64,000 nt of DNA from Pseudomonadota bacterium (GCA_023399465.1 JAEWPB010000042.1:1-64000), one strand, 5' to 3'. Numbered from the stretch's first letter, positions 16,543-25,463 are shown. Translations and numbers: made by a program. Notes: a model not told the origin generated them from the sequence alone.

Positions 16543-17817
16543 ATGTACGCAGCAGCAGGGAAAACGGTTCTCGTCATCGGGACCTATGATACCAAGACCG
16601 ACGAACTGGCCTTCATCGAGCAGGTTATCCGGGATCTGGGCGCGCAGGTGCTGGCCCTCGACGTCTCCATCCTCGGCGACACGACGCACAACGTGGCGAT
16701 CACGAAGCATCAGGTCGCGGAGGCTTCCGGCCGGACTATCCCGGAGATCATCGCCTATGGCGAAGAATCGATCGCGATGGATGCAATGGCCGAAGGTGCG
16801 ATCAAGCTCGTCAATGAGCTGGTGGAGAGCGGACGGGTGCACGGCGTGCTCGCGCTCGGCGGCACGATGGGAACGGATTTGGCGCTCGACGTCTATCAGG
16901 CGCTGCCGCTGGGCCTGCCGAAGTACCTGATCTCCACCGTTGCCTTCTCGGCAGTGATCCCGCCGGAAAGGCTTGCTGCCGATGTCCAGATGATCCTCTG
17001 GGCGGGCGGCCTATACGGCCTGAACGAGATCTGCCGCGCAACGCTGGCGCAGGCGGCAGGGGCCGTGGTCGGCGCCGCCGTTGCTGCTCGTCCGGTTGTC
17101 GCTTCGCGGCCGATGGTCGCCCTGACCTCCCTTGGCAATACCTGCCTCAAGTACATCCGCGCCCTCAAGCCCGCTCTCGAAGAGCGCGGTTATGATGTTG
17201 CGGTATTCCATTCGACCGGCATGGGGGGGCGGGCCTTCGAAGCCCTGGCCGAGCGCGGCATGTTCGCCGCGGCGCTGGACCTCTGCCTGCAGGAGTTTTC
17301 GAACGGTCTCTTCGGTTCGATTATCGCCAGTGGTGCAGACCGCCTGTGCGGGGCAGGACGTGGGGGCGTGCCCCAGATCGTTGCGCCCGGTGCCGCGGAT
17401 CTTGTCGATTGGCCGACGTGGCAGGAACTGCCCGAGCGCTGGCGGGATCGGCCGGTGCACAAGCACAACAAGCTGATCTCGTCGCTGACGCTCTCAGGCG
17501 AGGAGCGTACGGAAGTCGCCCGCGAAATGGCGCGGCGGCTGAAGGGTGCGAAGGGGCCAGTCCATGTGATCATGCCGCTCCACGGCGTCGAGGCATGGGA
17601 CAGGGAAGGCGAAGTCGGTTACGCGCCGGAGGATCTGGCCACCTACTACGCGGCGCTGAAGGATTCCCTTGGCACCGACGTCCCCTACAGCGAAGTTGCC
17701 TGCCACATCAATGATGCCGCCTTCGTCGACGCTGTACTGGCGAAATTCGACCAGTGGTGCGCCGAGGGCCTCATCGAGCCGGGCGTCACGCAAAAGCAGA
17801 CCTCAGCCGTTGGCTGA
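16543..17817 (+). CDS. UPF0261 / Tm-1-like ATP-binding family protein
   Basis: A 424-aa protein of the UPF0261 family, related to the tomato Tm-1 resistance protein N-terminal domain. Characteristic stretches are VLVIGTYDTKTDELAF (about 10-25), VLALGGTMGTDLA (about 105), STGMGGRAFE (about 225) and MPLHGVEAWDREG (about 345). Members are often next to a TIM-barrel PEP-hydrolase-like gene, but no such partner is seen here. Start 16543 is chosen for its GAGACGAG site; ATG at 16531 is an alternative. It lies in an operon with the aldehyde dehydrogenase. The biochemical function of the family is not established to my knowledge. Confidence 0.85.
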   Translation: MYAAAGKTVLVIGTYDTKTDELAFIEQVIRDLGAQVLALDVSILGDTTHNVAITKHQVAEASGRTIPEIIAYGEESIAMDAMAEGAIKLVNELVESGRVHGVLALGGTMGTDLALDVYQALPLGLPKYLISTVAFSAVIPPERLAADVQMILWAGGLYGLNEICRATLAQAAGAVVGAAVAARPVVASRPMVALTSLGNTCLKYIRALKPALEERGYDVAVFHSTGMGGRAFEALAERGMFAAALDLCLQEFSNGLFGSIIASGADRLCGAGRGGVPQIVAPGAADLVDWPTWQELPERWRDRPVHKHNKLISSLTLSGEERTEVAREMARRLKGAKGPVHVIMPLHGVEAWDREGEVGYAPEDLATYYAALKDSLGTDVPYSEVACHINDAAFVDAVLAKFDQWCAEGLIEPGVTQKQTSAVG

Positions 17818-17840
17818 GGTCGCAAGGCTTGCGGGCTTTT
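17799..17840 (+). terminator. Terminator overlapping the UPF0261 stop
   Basis: A 10-bp perfect stem (GACCTCAGCC at 17799-17808 with 17812-17821) contains the stop codon. A GC-rich stretch follows, ending GGGCTTTT at 17833-17840. Confidence 0.55.
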
Positions 17841-18523
17841 CACGAGGGCGGTAGTGGCTCGCCTGCCAGGCGCCGCAGCAGTGCCGCGATTTCGTTGGCC
17901 GAAAACATTTTTCCGGTCTTGGCCGCGGTCAGGAATACGCCTTCGAGCAGATAGCTGACGGAGTCGGCGACATCGGCCGGCACGATCTGGGTGAAGATCG
18001 GATTGGAATAGAATATCCAGCCTCGCGAGAGCTCCAGCAGTTCCTCGGTCTCGAAGCCGTAGAGGAACATTTCGTAGTCGCGAACCAGCGCATTGTGGTC
18101 TTCCGTCGTCACCCATTCGACATGGGCAGCGAGGACGTCGATCCACGACTTGCCCGCCTCGGTCTCGGCTGCAAGCTTTGCGTAGTGATCAAAGACGCGC
18201 TCGCGCGCGAAACGCACGATTTCCACGAGTAGCAGGTTTTTGTCAGCGAAATAGTAGCTGGTCGAACCGAGCGGCACGCCGGCTTCCTGCGCGACTGCGC
18301 GGAAAGTGAGGCCGGCGATTCCCGATGCCTGCACCACGCGATAGCCGGCCTGGATGATGGCCGTACGCCTGACGTCGCCCTTGGCGCTGAAGCGGCCGCC
18401 TTGCGCCGAAGGTTCCCGTGGCGATGTCTTCGTCGCGGCGTGGCGCTTGGCGACGGCCGGGTCCTTCTTTGCGGTAGCCCGATCACGAGACTTCGCGCCT
18501 GGTTTGCTTGAGGATGGAGTCAC
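17840..18523 (-). CDS. TetR-family transcriptional regulator
   Basis: A 227-aa regulator with an unusually long, lysine- and serine-rich N-terminal tail (residues 1-48). The helix-turn-helix follows at about 50-95 (AGLTFRAVAQEAGVPLGSTSYYF). The C-terminal half is the variable ligand domain, with EWVTTEDHNALVRDYEMFLYG near 140. A GTG start is used. It is divergent from the ABC permease gene, with one island operator in between facing the permease. It may sense the transported substrate. Confidence 0.87.
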   Translation of the reverse strand: MTPSSSKPGAKSRDRATAKKDPAVAKRHAATKTSPREPSAQGGRFSAKGDVRRTAIIQAGYRVVQASGIAGLTFRAVAQEAGVPLGSTSYYFADKNLLLVEIVRFARERVFDHYAKLAAETEAGKSWIDVLAAHVEWVTTEDHNALVRDYEMFLYGFETEELLELSRGWIFYSNPIFTQIVPADVADSVSYLLEGVFLTAAKTGKMFSANEIAALLRRLAGEPLPPS

Positions 18524-18617
18524 TGCGACCTTGTTCTCGTCCCTTGGTTGCGCTGTGAGGCTGTGGCTATGCCTTGTCCTCTTATCCTGTATTAGCTGTC
18601 CCGCCCCCTTTTCCCCA

Positions 18618-18634
18618 TCACCTCATAAGGGGAT
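18618..18634 (+). promoter_or_regulatory. Island operator copy 8 (TCACCT-CATAA-GGGGAT)
   Basis: Oriented toward the ABC permease operon, 83 bp before its GTG start. No second copy faces the TetR gene. Confidence 0.65.
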
Positions 18635-18716
18635 AGGACCGCGGGCGCGGCGATTTAGTATCAAACAAAGAAATGCCACTGAGCAAGTGACATGCAGTTT
18701 TCAGGAAGGAACTCAC

Positions 18717-19664
18717 GTGCTGCTGCGCACAATAATCTTGAGGCTAATGCTCGGTATCGTAACGGTCCTGGCCGTTACCATCGTCATCTTTGCTGCGACC
18801 AACATTATCCCGGGCGATGCCGCACGCGCAATTCTCGGGCGCGCGGCAACCCCCGAAGCAGTAGCCAATCTCCGCGCAGAAATGGGACTGGACCGGCCGT
18901 TAGCGATTCAGTACCTCAGCTGGCTCCAGGGCCTTGCCCAGTTTGACCTTGGTCAATCCCTGGTCACCCACGGGCCGGTTGCGGATCTGATCGCGCCGCG
19001 TTTTCAGAACTCGCTGATTCTCCTCTGCGTGACGGCCTTGATCGCGGTGCCGCTCTCGATGGTGATGGGGGTCGCGATGGCGCTGACCAAGGGCCGCGGC
19101 TTCGACAATGTCGTCAACACCGTCCTGATCATGCTGGCCGGCATTCCGGAGTTCATCGTCGGCATTCTGCTGATCGTCCTCCTGTCGACGCAGGTCTTCC
19201 AGATCCTGCCACCGACCTCGATGGTCCCGAGCGGCAGTTCGGTCCTTGCCAATCCGCAGGTCCTCGTGCTGCCTGTCACCACGCTGGTGCTCGCGATCCT
19301 GCCCTATCTTGCCCGTCTGGTGCGTGCCGCCCTGATTGATGCGATGACATCGGAATACGTTGTCGTCGCGCGGCTGAAGGGCGTGCCGGAAACGCAGGTC
19401 ATCATTCGCCATGCGCTGAGAAACAGCCTGCTGCCCGCCATCCAGGCGACGGCACTCTCGCTCGGATACATTCTCGGCGGTGCGGTCGTTGTCGAATTCA
19501 TCTTCCAGTATCCGGGCATGGGCACGGCCTTGCGTGACGCCGTCGGCTCGCGCGACCTCTTCGTCATCCAGGCCGTCGTGCTGGTGTTTGCCACGGGATA
19601 CGTGATCTTCAACCTGGCCGCCGATGTGCTGTCGATTGTCGTCACCCCCAGATTGAGAGACTAA
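18717..19664 (+). CDS. ABC transporter permease, DppB type
   Basis: A 315-aa inner-membrane permease with about six transmembrane segments. A long periplasmic loop follows the first helix (IPGDAARAILGRAATPE), as in DppB/OppB. The EAA loop that contacts the ATPase is VARLKGVPETQVIIRHALRNSLLP near residue 220. GTG at 18717 was chosen because AGGAAGGA lies six bases upstream. It is the first gene of the operon with the DppC-like permease and the double ATPase; the solute-binding proteins are encoded elsewhere in the island. Confidence 0.9.
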   Translation: MLLRTIILRLMLGIVTVLAVTIVIFAATNIIPGDAARAILGRAATPEAVANLRAEMGLDRPLAIQYLSWLQGLAQFDLGQSLVTHGPVADLIAPRFQNSLILLCVTALIAVPLSMVMGVAMALTKGRGFDNVVNTVLIMLAGIPEFIVGILLIVLLSTQVFQILPPTSMVPSGSSVLANPQVLVLPVTTLVLAILPYLARLVRAALIDAMTSEYVVVARLKGVPETQVIIRHALRNSLLPAIQATALSLGYILGGAVVVEFIFQYPGMGTALRDAVGSRDLFVIQAVVLVFATGYVIFNLAADVLSIVVTPRLRD

Positions 19665-19666
19665 AA

Positions 19667-20557
19667 ATGGCTGACATGACTTTCGTCGAGATCGAGGCGC
19701 CGCGTCCCAAGCGCGCGTGGTTGGCGACCCTGAAGAAGGCGCTGAGTTACCGGCGCACCCAGATCGGGGTGGCAATCACCTTCACGATCCTTGTAATTGC
19801 CTTTCTCGGGCCGCTGTTCGCGCCATACGAGCCCAGCGCGTTTGTTTCCAAGCCGTTTGCCAAGCCATCGGCCGACTTCCTTCTCGGCACGGATGTGCGC
19901 GGTCGCGACGTGCTGTCGCGAATACTGCACGGAGGCCTGGCAGTCGTCTGGATGTCGGTTGCGGCAGCCACCGTCGGCATGGTCCTCGGGAGCACCATCG
20001 GCATGCTGGCCGCCTACAGCCGGGGCTGGTTCGGTGAATTTCTGATGCGCGCTATGGACGTTTTCCTTGCGCTGCCGACGATCATCCTGGTGCTGATGGT
20101 GGTGTCGCTTCTCGGTCCGCAGCAGTGGCTGATCGTGCTCCTCGTCGGCATCTCGCACATGCCCCAGGTCGCCCGCGTGGCCCAGGGTGTCGCCTCGGAC
20201 GTGGCGCGGCGAGATTTCGTGCTCTTTGCCGAGGCGCTGAACGTGCCGCGCTACAAGATCCTGTTTCGCGAGATCCTTCCGAACATCATGACCCCGCTTC
20301 TGGTCGAATACGGCATCCGTATCGTCTGGGCGATCGCAGGGATCGCGGCGCTCTCGGTGATGGGCTACGGCATCCAGCCGCCGGACGCCGACTGGGGCCT
20401 GCTGATCAACGAGAACCGCGGCCGCCTGGCAACTCGTCCATTGCCCGTCCTGGCGCCCGCAGTGCTGATCGCGCTGTTCGCACTCGGGGTGAACATGGTT
20501 GCAGAAGGCCTCTCGGCTACGATTTCGGGCGTGGCCCGCAAGACAGGAGCAAAGTAA
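19667..20557 (+). CDS. ABC transporter permease, DppC type
   Basis: A 296-aa permease with an N-terminal cytoplasmic tail and about six membrane segments. It has the DppC-typical LLGTDVRGRDVLSRILHG after the first segment (about 72-90). The EAA loop is ALNVPRYKILFREILPN near residue 190. It starts two bases after the stop of the first permease gene, and its TAA overlaps the ATG of the ATPase gene (TAATG), so the three genes are translationally coupled. Confidence 0.9.
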   Translation: MADMTFVEIEAPRPKRAWLATLKKALSYRRTQIGVAITFTILVIAFLGPLFAPYEPSAFVSKPFAKPSADFLLGTDVRGRDVLSRILHGGLAVVWMSVAAATVGMVLGSTIGMLAAYSRGWFGEFLMRAMDVFLALPTIILVLMVVSLLGPQQWLIVLLVGISHMPQVARVAQGVASDVARRDFVLFAEALNVPRYKILFREILPNIMTPLLVEYGIRIVWAIAGIAALSVMGYGIQPPDADWGLLINENRGRLATRPLPVLAPAVLIALFALGVNMVAEGLSATISGVARKTGAK

Positions 20558-22401
20558 TGCTTGGTGTGGTTAGCGAGCCTTCCGTGCCGGTCGGAGAACT
20601 CGGCAAGGACGATTGGGCCGTCCGGGTGAAGGGCCTCAGGGTCGATCTGCCGCAAGGTGGCGACATCGTCGACAACGTCAGCTTCGAGATTGCCAGGGGC
20701 GCGGTGCTGGGGCTGGTCGGAGAATCGGGATCGGGCAAGACCACGGTCGGTATGGCGCTTCTGGGCTATGCTCGTGGCGGTGCCCGCATCGCCGCCGGTG
20801 AGGTTTGGCTGAATACCCCGCAGGGGCCCGTCAACATTCTCGCCCATGAAGGGGCGGCGCTGCGCAAGTTGCGCGGGGCCGCGGTCGCCTATGTGCCGCA
20901 GGATCCGGCCTCGGCTCTCAATCCGGCCCTCACGCTCGAAGTGCAGCTTACGGAAGTGCTGGATGCGCACATTCCCGACATGCCCGCTGCCGAGCGTGCG
21001 AAACGCATCCGCGAAGTGATGGACGATGTCGGGCTGCCCTCCGACGCCGCCTTCCTCAAGCGCTATCCGCACCAGCTGTCCGGTGGGCAGCAGCAGCGCA
21101 TCGGGATCGCGATGGCGATCATCCTGAGGCCGGCGCTGATCGTGCTCGACGAGCCGACCACCGGTCTCGATGCCTCCACCCAGAACCGCATCCTGACCCT
21201 CGTCCGCAAGCTGTGCGACGAGTATCACATCGGCGCGCTTCATGTGACGCACGACCTGTCGGTGATCTCTGCGCTCGCCGACCGGCTGATGGTGATGTAT
21301 TCCGGCCGGGTGATCGAACTCGGCAATGTCGCCGACGTATTCAACGAGCCGCACCATCCCTACACGCAGGCGCTGTTCTGCGCAGTTCCGGAACTCGGCT
21401 CGCGTAGCCGGCTGGTCGCGGTGGCTGGATCGCCCGCGCGGCCGGACCAGCGCCCGAGCGGATGCTTTTTCGCGCCTCGCTGTGCGATTGCGGATGCGAG
21501 CTGTCAGGCGCGCCAGCCGGTGCTCGAGACCTGCAAGCCCTGCCACGACGTTGCCTGTTTCAAATCCGGCCTGACGGCAACGCCGGCACCCGAACATCTT
21601 CCCGACCCGGACCCGGTGACCAGCGCGCCGATTTTCGAGTGCCGGGATCTCAAGGTGTCCTACGGCCCGTTCCAGGTGCTGAAGGGCATCAACTTCCAGG
21701 TGCATGAAGGCGAGTGCCTCGCCATCGTCGGCGAATCCGGTTCCGGCAAGAGCACGATGTCGCGCTCGATCGTCGGTCTGGTCAAGGGTGCGGGCCGGGG
21801 CCTGAGTTTCCGCGGCGCGGGTCTGCATCCCAATGCCCGCCGCCGTACGTCAACACAGCGGCAGAAGATCCAGTACATCTTCCAGAGCCCGTTCAACTCG
21901 CTGAACCCACGCCATACCGTCGCCACCATCCTCGGGCTGGTCTATGACACCTTCCATTCCGGCAGCGCGCAGGAGCGTCAGAAGGCCTGCGTGCGGGTGC
22001 TTGACATGGTTGGCCTGCCTGCTCATGCGCTGAACCTCTACCCCGACGAAATGTCCGGCGGCGAGCGCCAGCGCACCTCGATTGCGCGTGCGCTTCTGAG
22101 CGAGCCGGATATCCTGGTCTGCGACGAAGTCACTTCGGCGCTCGACGTGTCGGTGCAGGCGGCGATCGTCAATCTTCTGAAGAAGCTGATGGACGAGCAG
22201 GGGCTGACGATTATCTTCGTCACCCACGACCTTGCCCTGGTGCGCAACATCGCCAATCGCGTTCTTGTCCTGGAAAAAGGCGTCGTTGCGGAACTCGGCC
22301 CCGTGGGACAGGTCATCGATACGCCGCAACATCCCTATGCTCGCGAACTGGTGAGCAACGCCCAGAAAAGCGACCTGACGCTGCGGGTGGCCATGGGCTG
22401 A
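20557..22401 (+). CDS. Duplicated ABC ATPase (DppD-DppF fusion type)
   Basis: A 614-aa protein with two nucleotide-binding domains. Domain 1 (about 10-290) has Walker A GESGSGKTT near 52, signature LSGGQQQRIGIA near 185 and Walker B LIVLDEP. Domain 2 (about 345-610) has Walker A GESGSGKST near 390, signature MSGGERQRTSIARAL near 500 and Walker B ILVCDEV. Between them is the cysteine-containing oligopeptide/dipeptide C-terminal segment (FFAPRCAIADASC). This GsiA/YejF-like fusion serves as both ATPases for the importer. Confidence 0.92.
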   Translation: MLGVVSEPSVPVGELGKDDWAVRVKGLRVDLPQGGDIVDNVSFEIARGAVLGLVGESGSGKTTVGMALLGYARGGARIAAGEVWLNTPQGPVNILAHEGAALRKLRGAAVAYVPQDPASALNPALTLEVQLTEVLDAHIPDMPAAERAKRIREVMDDVGLPSDAAFLKRYPHQLSGGQQQRIGIAMAIILRPALIVLDEPTTGLDASTQNRILTLVRKLCDEYHIGALHVTHDLSVISALADRLMVMYSGRVIELGNVADVFNEPHHPYTQALFCAVPELGSRSRLVAVAGSPARPDQRPSGCFFAPRCAIADASCQARQPVLETCKPCHDVACFKSGLTATPAPEHLPDPDPVTSAPIFECRDLKVSYGPFQVLKGINFQVHEGECLAIVGESGSGKSTMSRSIVGLVKGAGRGLSFRGAGLHPNARRRTSTQRQKIQYIFQSPFNSLNPRHTVATILGLVYDTFHSGSAQERQKACVRVLDMVGLPAHALNLYPDEMSGGERQRTSIARALLSEPDILVCDEVTSALDVSVQAAIVNLLKKLMDEQGLTIIFVTHDLALVRNIANRVLVLEKGVVAELGPVGQVIDTPQHPYARELVSNAQKSDLTLRVAMG

Positions 22402-22560
22402 CGGTTCATCGTCTTTCCGGGAGGAGGTCAGGGCCGCCGCGACCGGGCCGACGCCGCGCCATGACAGGCATGGCCGTCTGCCGGCGTCGCTGGCGGCCCG
22501 AGCCTTTGGTCGCTCGGAAGGCCGCTTATTCAAGACGGGTGATTATCCTGCAAATACAAG

Positions 22561-22589
22561 GAAGGCCTGGTGATGTTCACCAGGCCTTC
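22561..22589. terminator. Bidirectional hairpin terminator
   Basis: A perfect 13-bp stem (GAAGGCCTGGTGA at 22561-22573 with 22577-22589) and a TGT loop lie between the convergent ATPase (+) and dehydrogenase (-) genes. Confidence 0.75.
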
Positions 22590-22636
22590 TCCATTTCGAA
22601 CGTGCCACGCTTCGGCGGCACGGGGATGCCGGGTCG

Positions 22637-23638
22637 TTACCGGGCGAAGCTGTCGTAGAAGCGCGCGACCGGCAGCTCGTCGACCGAGAGGAAGCCGGGC
22701 TTGGCAGCCAGCACGTCCGGGACGCGGTTGACGAGCGCGGCGCAGGTAATGATGTCGCCGTGGAAATTGTCCGACCGCATGTTCATCGAAGGCACGCCTT
22801 CCAGCACCCATTCATTGTATGGGGTCTCGCCCTTCGGCATGTAGCACATGTGGAACTCGCCCTCGAGGATCATGCCGTCGTCGAGGGTGAACGTCACCTT
22901 CTCCGCATGACCGCGGGTCTTGCCCTTCGCGATCGAAATCCCGACTTCGGGCAGATCGAGGTCCTCGTCCGCCAGAATGGGCAGGTTGACGACCTTGCTG
23001 TCGACGATGCGGCGGCCGAGGCCGCGTGCCAGGGGACGCAACGCAACTTCGAAGATGCCGCGTCCGTCGCCTGCCTTGTCGTGACCGCCGGCGATGAACT
23101 CTTCCGGCGTCAGGCCGATGTTGTGGCTGTGCGCGCCGGCGGTGCCGAACAGCGACAGATCGCAAGTGTTACGGCCGCGCAGGCAGTCGATCTTCTGGGC
23201 AGACGACAGGAAGGCCATCGGCTGCGCATACCAGAAGCTGTCCTGCACGCCGACGGACACCATGGTCTTGCCGTGCATGCGGAACAAGGCGTCAAGCTCG
23301 CGGCAGGTCGCGATGCTCTCGTCCTGATAGAAGGGCTCGAATGCATCCTCGGCGATGGTCAGCACGTCGAGACCGGCCTGGGCGGCCTTCTTGGCCGGTT
23401 CATAGAGAGCCTCGATCGAGGTTGCATGGGTGATCAGCACCAGATCGGCCTGGAACTTCTCGAAGGGTACATCGGGAGTGCAAATTTCGGCCTTGCTGAT
23501 CTCGGGTGCCGAAAAATCCTTGCCGGCGACGTTGCGCACATACACGGCGGCAATTTCCGCACCCTTTTCATGTGCGTAGCGCGCTGAAAGACGGCCCATG
23601 GTGCCGTAGCCATAAACGATGATACGAAGCGGACGCAA
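22637..23638 (-). CDS. NAD(P)-dependent dehydrogenase, dihydrodipicolinate reductase/2,4-diaminopentanoate dehydrogenase-like
   Basis: A 333-aa Rossmann-type oxidoreductase with the dinucleotide motif GYGTMGR at residues 10-16. The following THATSIEALYEPAKKAAQAG and C-terminal blocks resemble the dihydrodipicolinate-reductase-like/diaminopentanoate dehydrogenase group. The start is a TTG at 23638 with AGGAGA seven bases upstream; the frame stays open far further upstream, but that stretch is antisense to the binding-protein gene. It is divergent from that gene, with an island operator facing each direction. It could catalyse oxidative deamination or reduction of an amino/imino intermediate. 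Confidence 0.65.
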   Translation of the reverse strand: MRPLRIIVYGYGTMGRLSARYAHEKGAEIAAVYVRNVAGKDFSAPEISKAEICTPDVPFEKFQADLVLITHATSIEALYEPAKKAAQAGLDVLTIAEDAFEPFYQDESIATCRELDALFRMHGKTMVSVGVQDSFWYAQPMAFLSSAQKIDCLRGRNTCDLSLFGTAGAHSHNIGLTPEEFIAGGHDKAGDGRGIFEVALRPLARGLGRRIVDSKVVNLPILADEDLDLPEVGISIAKGKTRGHAEKVTFTLDDGMILEGEFHMCYMPKGETPYNEWVLEGVPSMNMRSDNFHGDIITCAALVNRVPDVLAAKPGFLSVDELPVARFYDSFAR

Positions 23639-23768
23639 ATTTTTTCTCCTATCAATTTCTAGCAACTGTCTGGCGATGCTGGCAGAAGGCTCCGGGGAGC
23701 CCGCCATCAGATGAAAAAAGAAGCAACGCTTCCCGGTGTCATCGAAACCCGAGTGCGCGCTCGGAGGG

Positions 23769-23785
23769 ATACCCTTGTGGGGGGA
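23769..23785 (-). promoter_or_regulatory. Island operator copy 9 (minus: TCCCCC-CACAA-GGGTAT)
   Basis: Oriented toward the dehydrogenase gene, 131 bp before its TTG start. Confidence 0.55.
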
Positions 23786-23826
23786 CGGAGAAGGCAATGG
23801 TAGAGACGGAGCGCTTGCCGGGGTAC

Positions 23827-23843
23827 TCACCTCCCGAGGGTAT
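23827..23843 (+). promoter_or_regulatory. Island operator copy 10 (TCACCT-CCCGA-GGGTAT)
   Basis: Perfect consensus copy oriented toward the second solute-binding protein gene, 105 bp before its ATG. Confidence 0.7.
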
Positions 23844-23947
23844 CGGAGCACGGGAAGCCACGGGGCAAGGTGTCGGTCGAGGGGTTCCAAAATCGCAGCT
23901 GTTTTCAAGCGGACAAGCGATACCTGCATCAAGGAGAATTGAAGAAC

Positions 23948-25447
23948 ATGACAGCGATTAGTTTGAAGAGTGGGCTTGCGGCATTGCTGCTGTCTGCAGT
24001 CACCGCGTTTCCGAGCCTTGCAATAGCGGAGAGCGTGGTTCGTGTAGGCACAGTGCGCTCGGGCGCATTCGGACCGATCGAAGTGCATCGCTCGGTCGGC
24101 GACTACGCATCGCACGTCGCCAACCAGGGGGCCGTGTTCGAGGGGCTGGTCGGCGTTTCGCCGGAAGGGGGCACGCGCCTCGTTCTCGCTGAAGAGATCA
24201 AGGCCGAAGATGAAACCGCGAAGAGCTGGCTCATCAAGATCAAGCGCGGCGTGAAATTCCACGATGGCAAGGAACTCGATTCTGCCGACGTGGTGTGGAG
24301 CATCGAGCGCATGACCCGCGAGGGCATGATCCCGGCCGGCATGGTCGGACCGATTGAAAGTGTCGAGGCCGTCGACCAGTACACCGTTCGCGTCAAGTTG
24401 CCGAAGCCGAAGAGCTGGCTCGTCGACGGTTTGTCCGACCCCTTTGCCGCCATCGTGAAGATGGGCTACGAGCCCGGTCAGGATCCGATCGGTACGGGCC
24501 CGATGAAAATCTCCGACCTGCAGACCCAGCAGTCGATCACCCTGACGAAATTCGACGGCTACCATGGCGCGCCGGCGGCTTCCGACAAGGTCGTCGTGCA
24601 GTTCTTCTCCGAGAGCCAGGCCGGCATGAACGCCCTGCAGAACAAGCAGATCGACATGCTGCTGGACTTCGATCCGGCGCTTGCCGATGAGGTCGAGGGC
24701 GACGAGACAGTCAAGCTTTACAACTCGGCGACCGGAAGTTCCTATCCGATCCAGATGCGTACGGACGTGGCGCCGTTCAACGATGCCCGCCTGCGCAAAG
24801 CGTTGCGCCTCGTCGTCGATCGCGACATGGTCGTCAACAATGCCTATAACGGCTATGCTACCGTTGCCGACGACCTCTATGCGAGGGCCGATGCCCACTT
24901 CCGCACGGACCTGAAGCGCGAGCGTAACATCGAAGAGGCGAAGAAGCTGATCGAGGAGGCCGGGCTTTCGGGCACGGAACTGACGCTCGTCGTAATGGGC
25001 GATCCGGCGCTGGCGCTTGTTCTCGCTGAAAACGCGAAGGAAATCGGCCTCACGATTGCCGTCAAGCAGCTCGACTCGGCGAGCTTCTACAACGAAGAAT
25101 ACATGGAGCGTCCGTTCTTCGGCGGTGACTACTGGCCGCCGATGTCCTTCCTCCAGACCTCGTCGATGGTTGATGCTCCCAATGCGTCGTTCGGCCAGAT
25201 CCGCTGGAACGATGCCGACTACTTCAAGACGTGGGAAGTCGCGAACGCGACGCTGGATCCGGTCGTGCTCAAGCAGTCCCTGGACGAACTGCAGGGTATC
25301 CTCTTCGATCGCGGCGCCTGGATCATCCCGGCCTATCCGAACGAACTTATCCTGATGGATGCAGCCGTAAGCGGTCTTCCGGCATCCGACGTGTGGGGCC
25401 GTACCGGATATCGCCACCTGGCGCGCCTGACGAAGGCCGCCCAGTAA
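23948..25447 (+). CDS. ABC transporter solute-binding protein, family 5, Sec-exported
   Basis: A 499-aa periplasmic binding protein of the DppA/OppA family. It has a classical Sec signal peptide (hydrophobic residues about 8-25, cleavage after AIA near 28). It shares many blocks with the binding protein at 1414-3000, for example VKFHDGKELDSADVVWSIERM (about 100), the NGYAT block (about 300) and the RPFFGGDYWPP region (about 385). The ATG at 23948 is preceded by AAGGAG at a somewhat long distance. It is the first gene of the unit with the DAO-type oxidoreductase. Confidence 0.88.
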   Translation: MTAISLKSGLAALLLSAVTAFPSLAIAESVVRVGTVRSGAFGPIEVHRSVGDYASHVANQGAVFEGLVGVSPEGGTRLVLAEEIKAEDETAKSWLIKIKRGVKFHDGKELDSADVVWSIERMTREGMIPAGMVGPIESVEAVDQYTVRVKLPKPKSWLVDGLSDPFAAIVKMGYEPGQDPIGTGPMKISDLQTQQSITLTKFDGYHGAPAASDKVVVQFFSESQAGMNALQNKQIDMLLDFDPALADEVEGDETVKLYNSATGSSYPIQMRTDVAPFNDARLRKALRLVVDRDMVVNNAYNGYATVADDLYARADAHFRTDLKRERNIEEAKKLIEEAGLSGTELTLVVMGDPALALVLAENAKEIGLTIAVKQLDSASFYNEEYMERPFFGGDYWPPMSFLQTSSMVDAPNASFGQIRWNDADYFKTWEVANATLDPVVLKQSLDELQGILFDRGAWIIPAYPNELILMDAAVSGLPASDVWGRTGYRHLARLTKAAQ

Positions 25448-25463
25448 CAACACGAGCAAACAC

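Noticed and set aside
20365..21828. Long minus-strand open frame opposite the ABC ATPase gene
   Set aside because: It is antisense to strong Walker and signature motifs. The translated protein is arginine/histidine-rich and has no domain.
22637..25459. A 940-codon open frame on the minus strand running through the binding-protein gene
   Set aside because: Only its last third is a recognisable dehydrogenase with its own TTG start and ribosome site. The rest is antisense to a clear solute-binding protein and is a GC-rich shadow frame.
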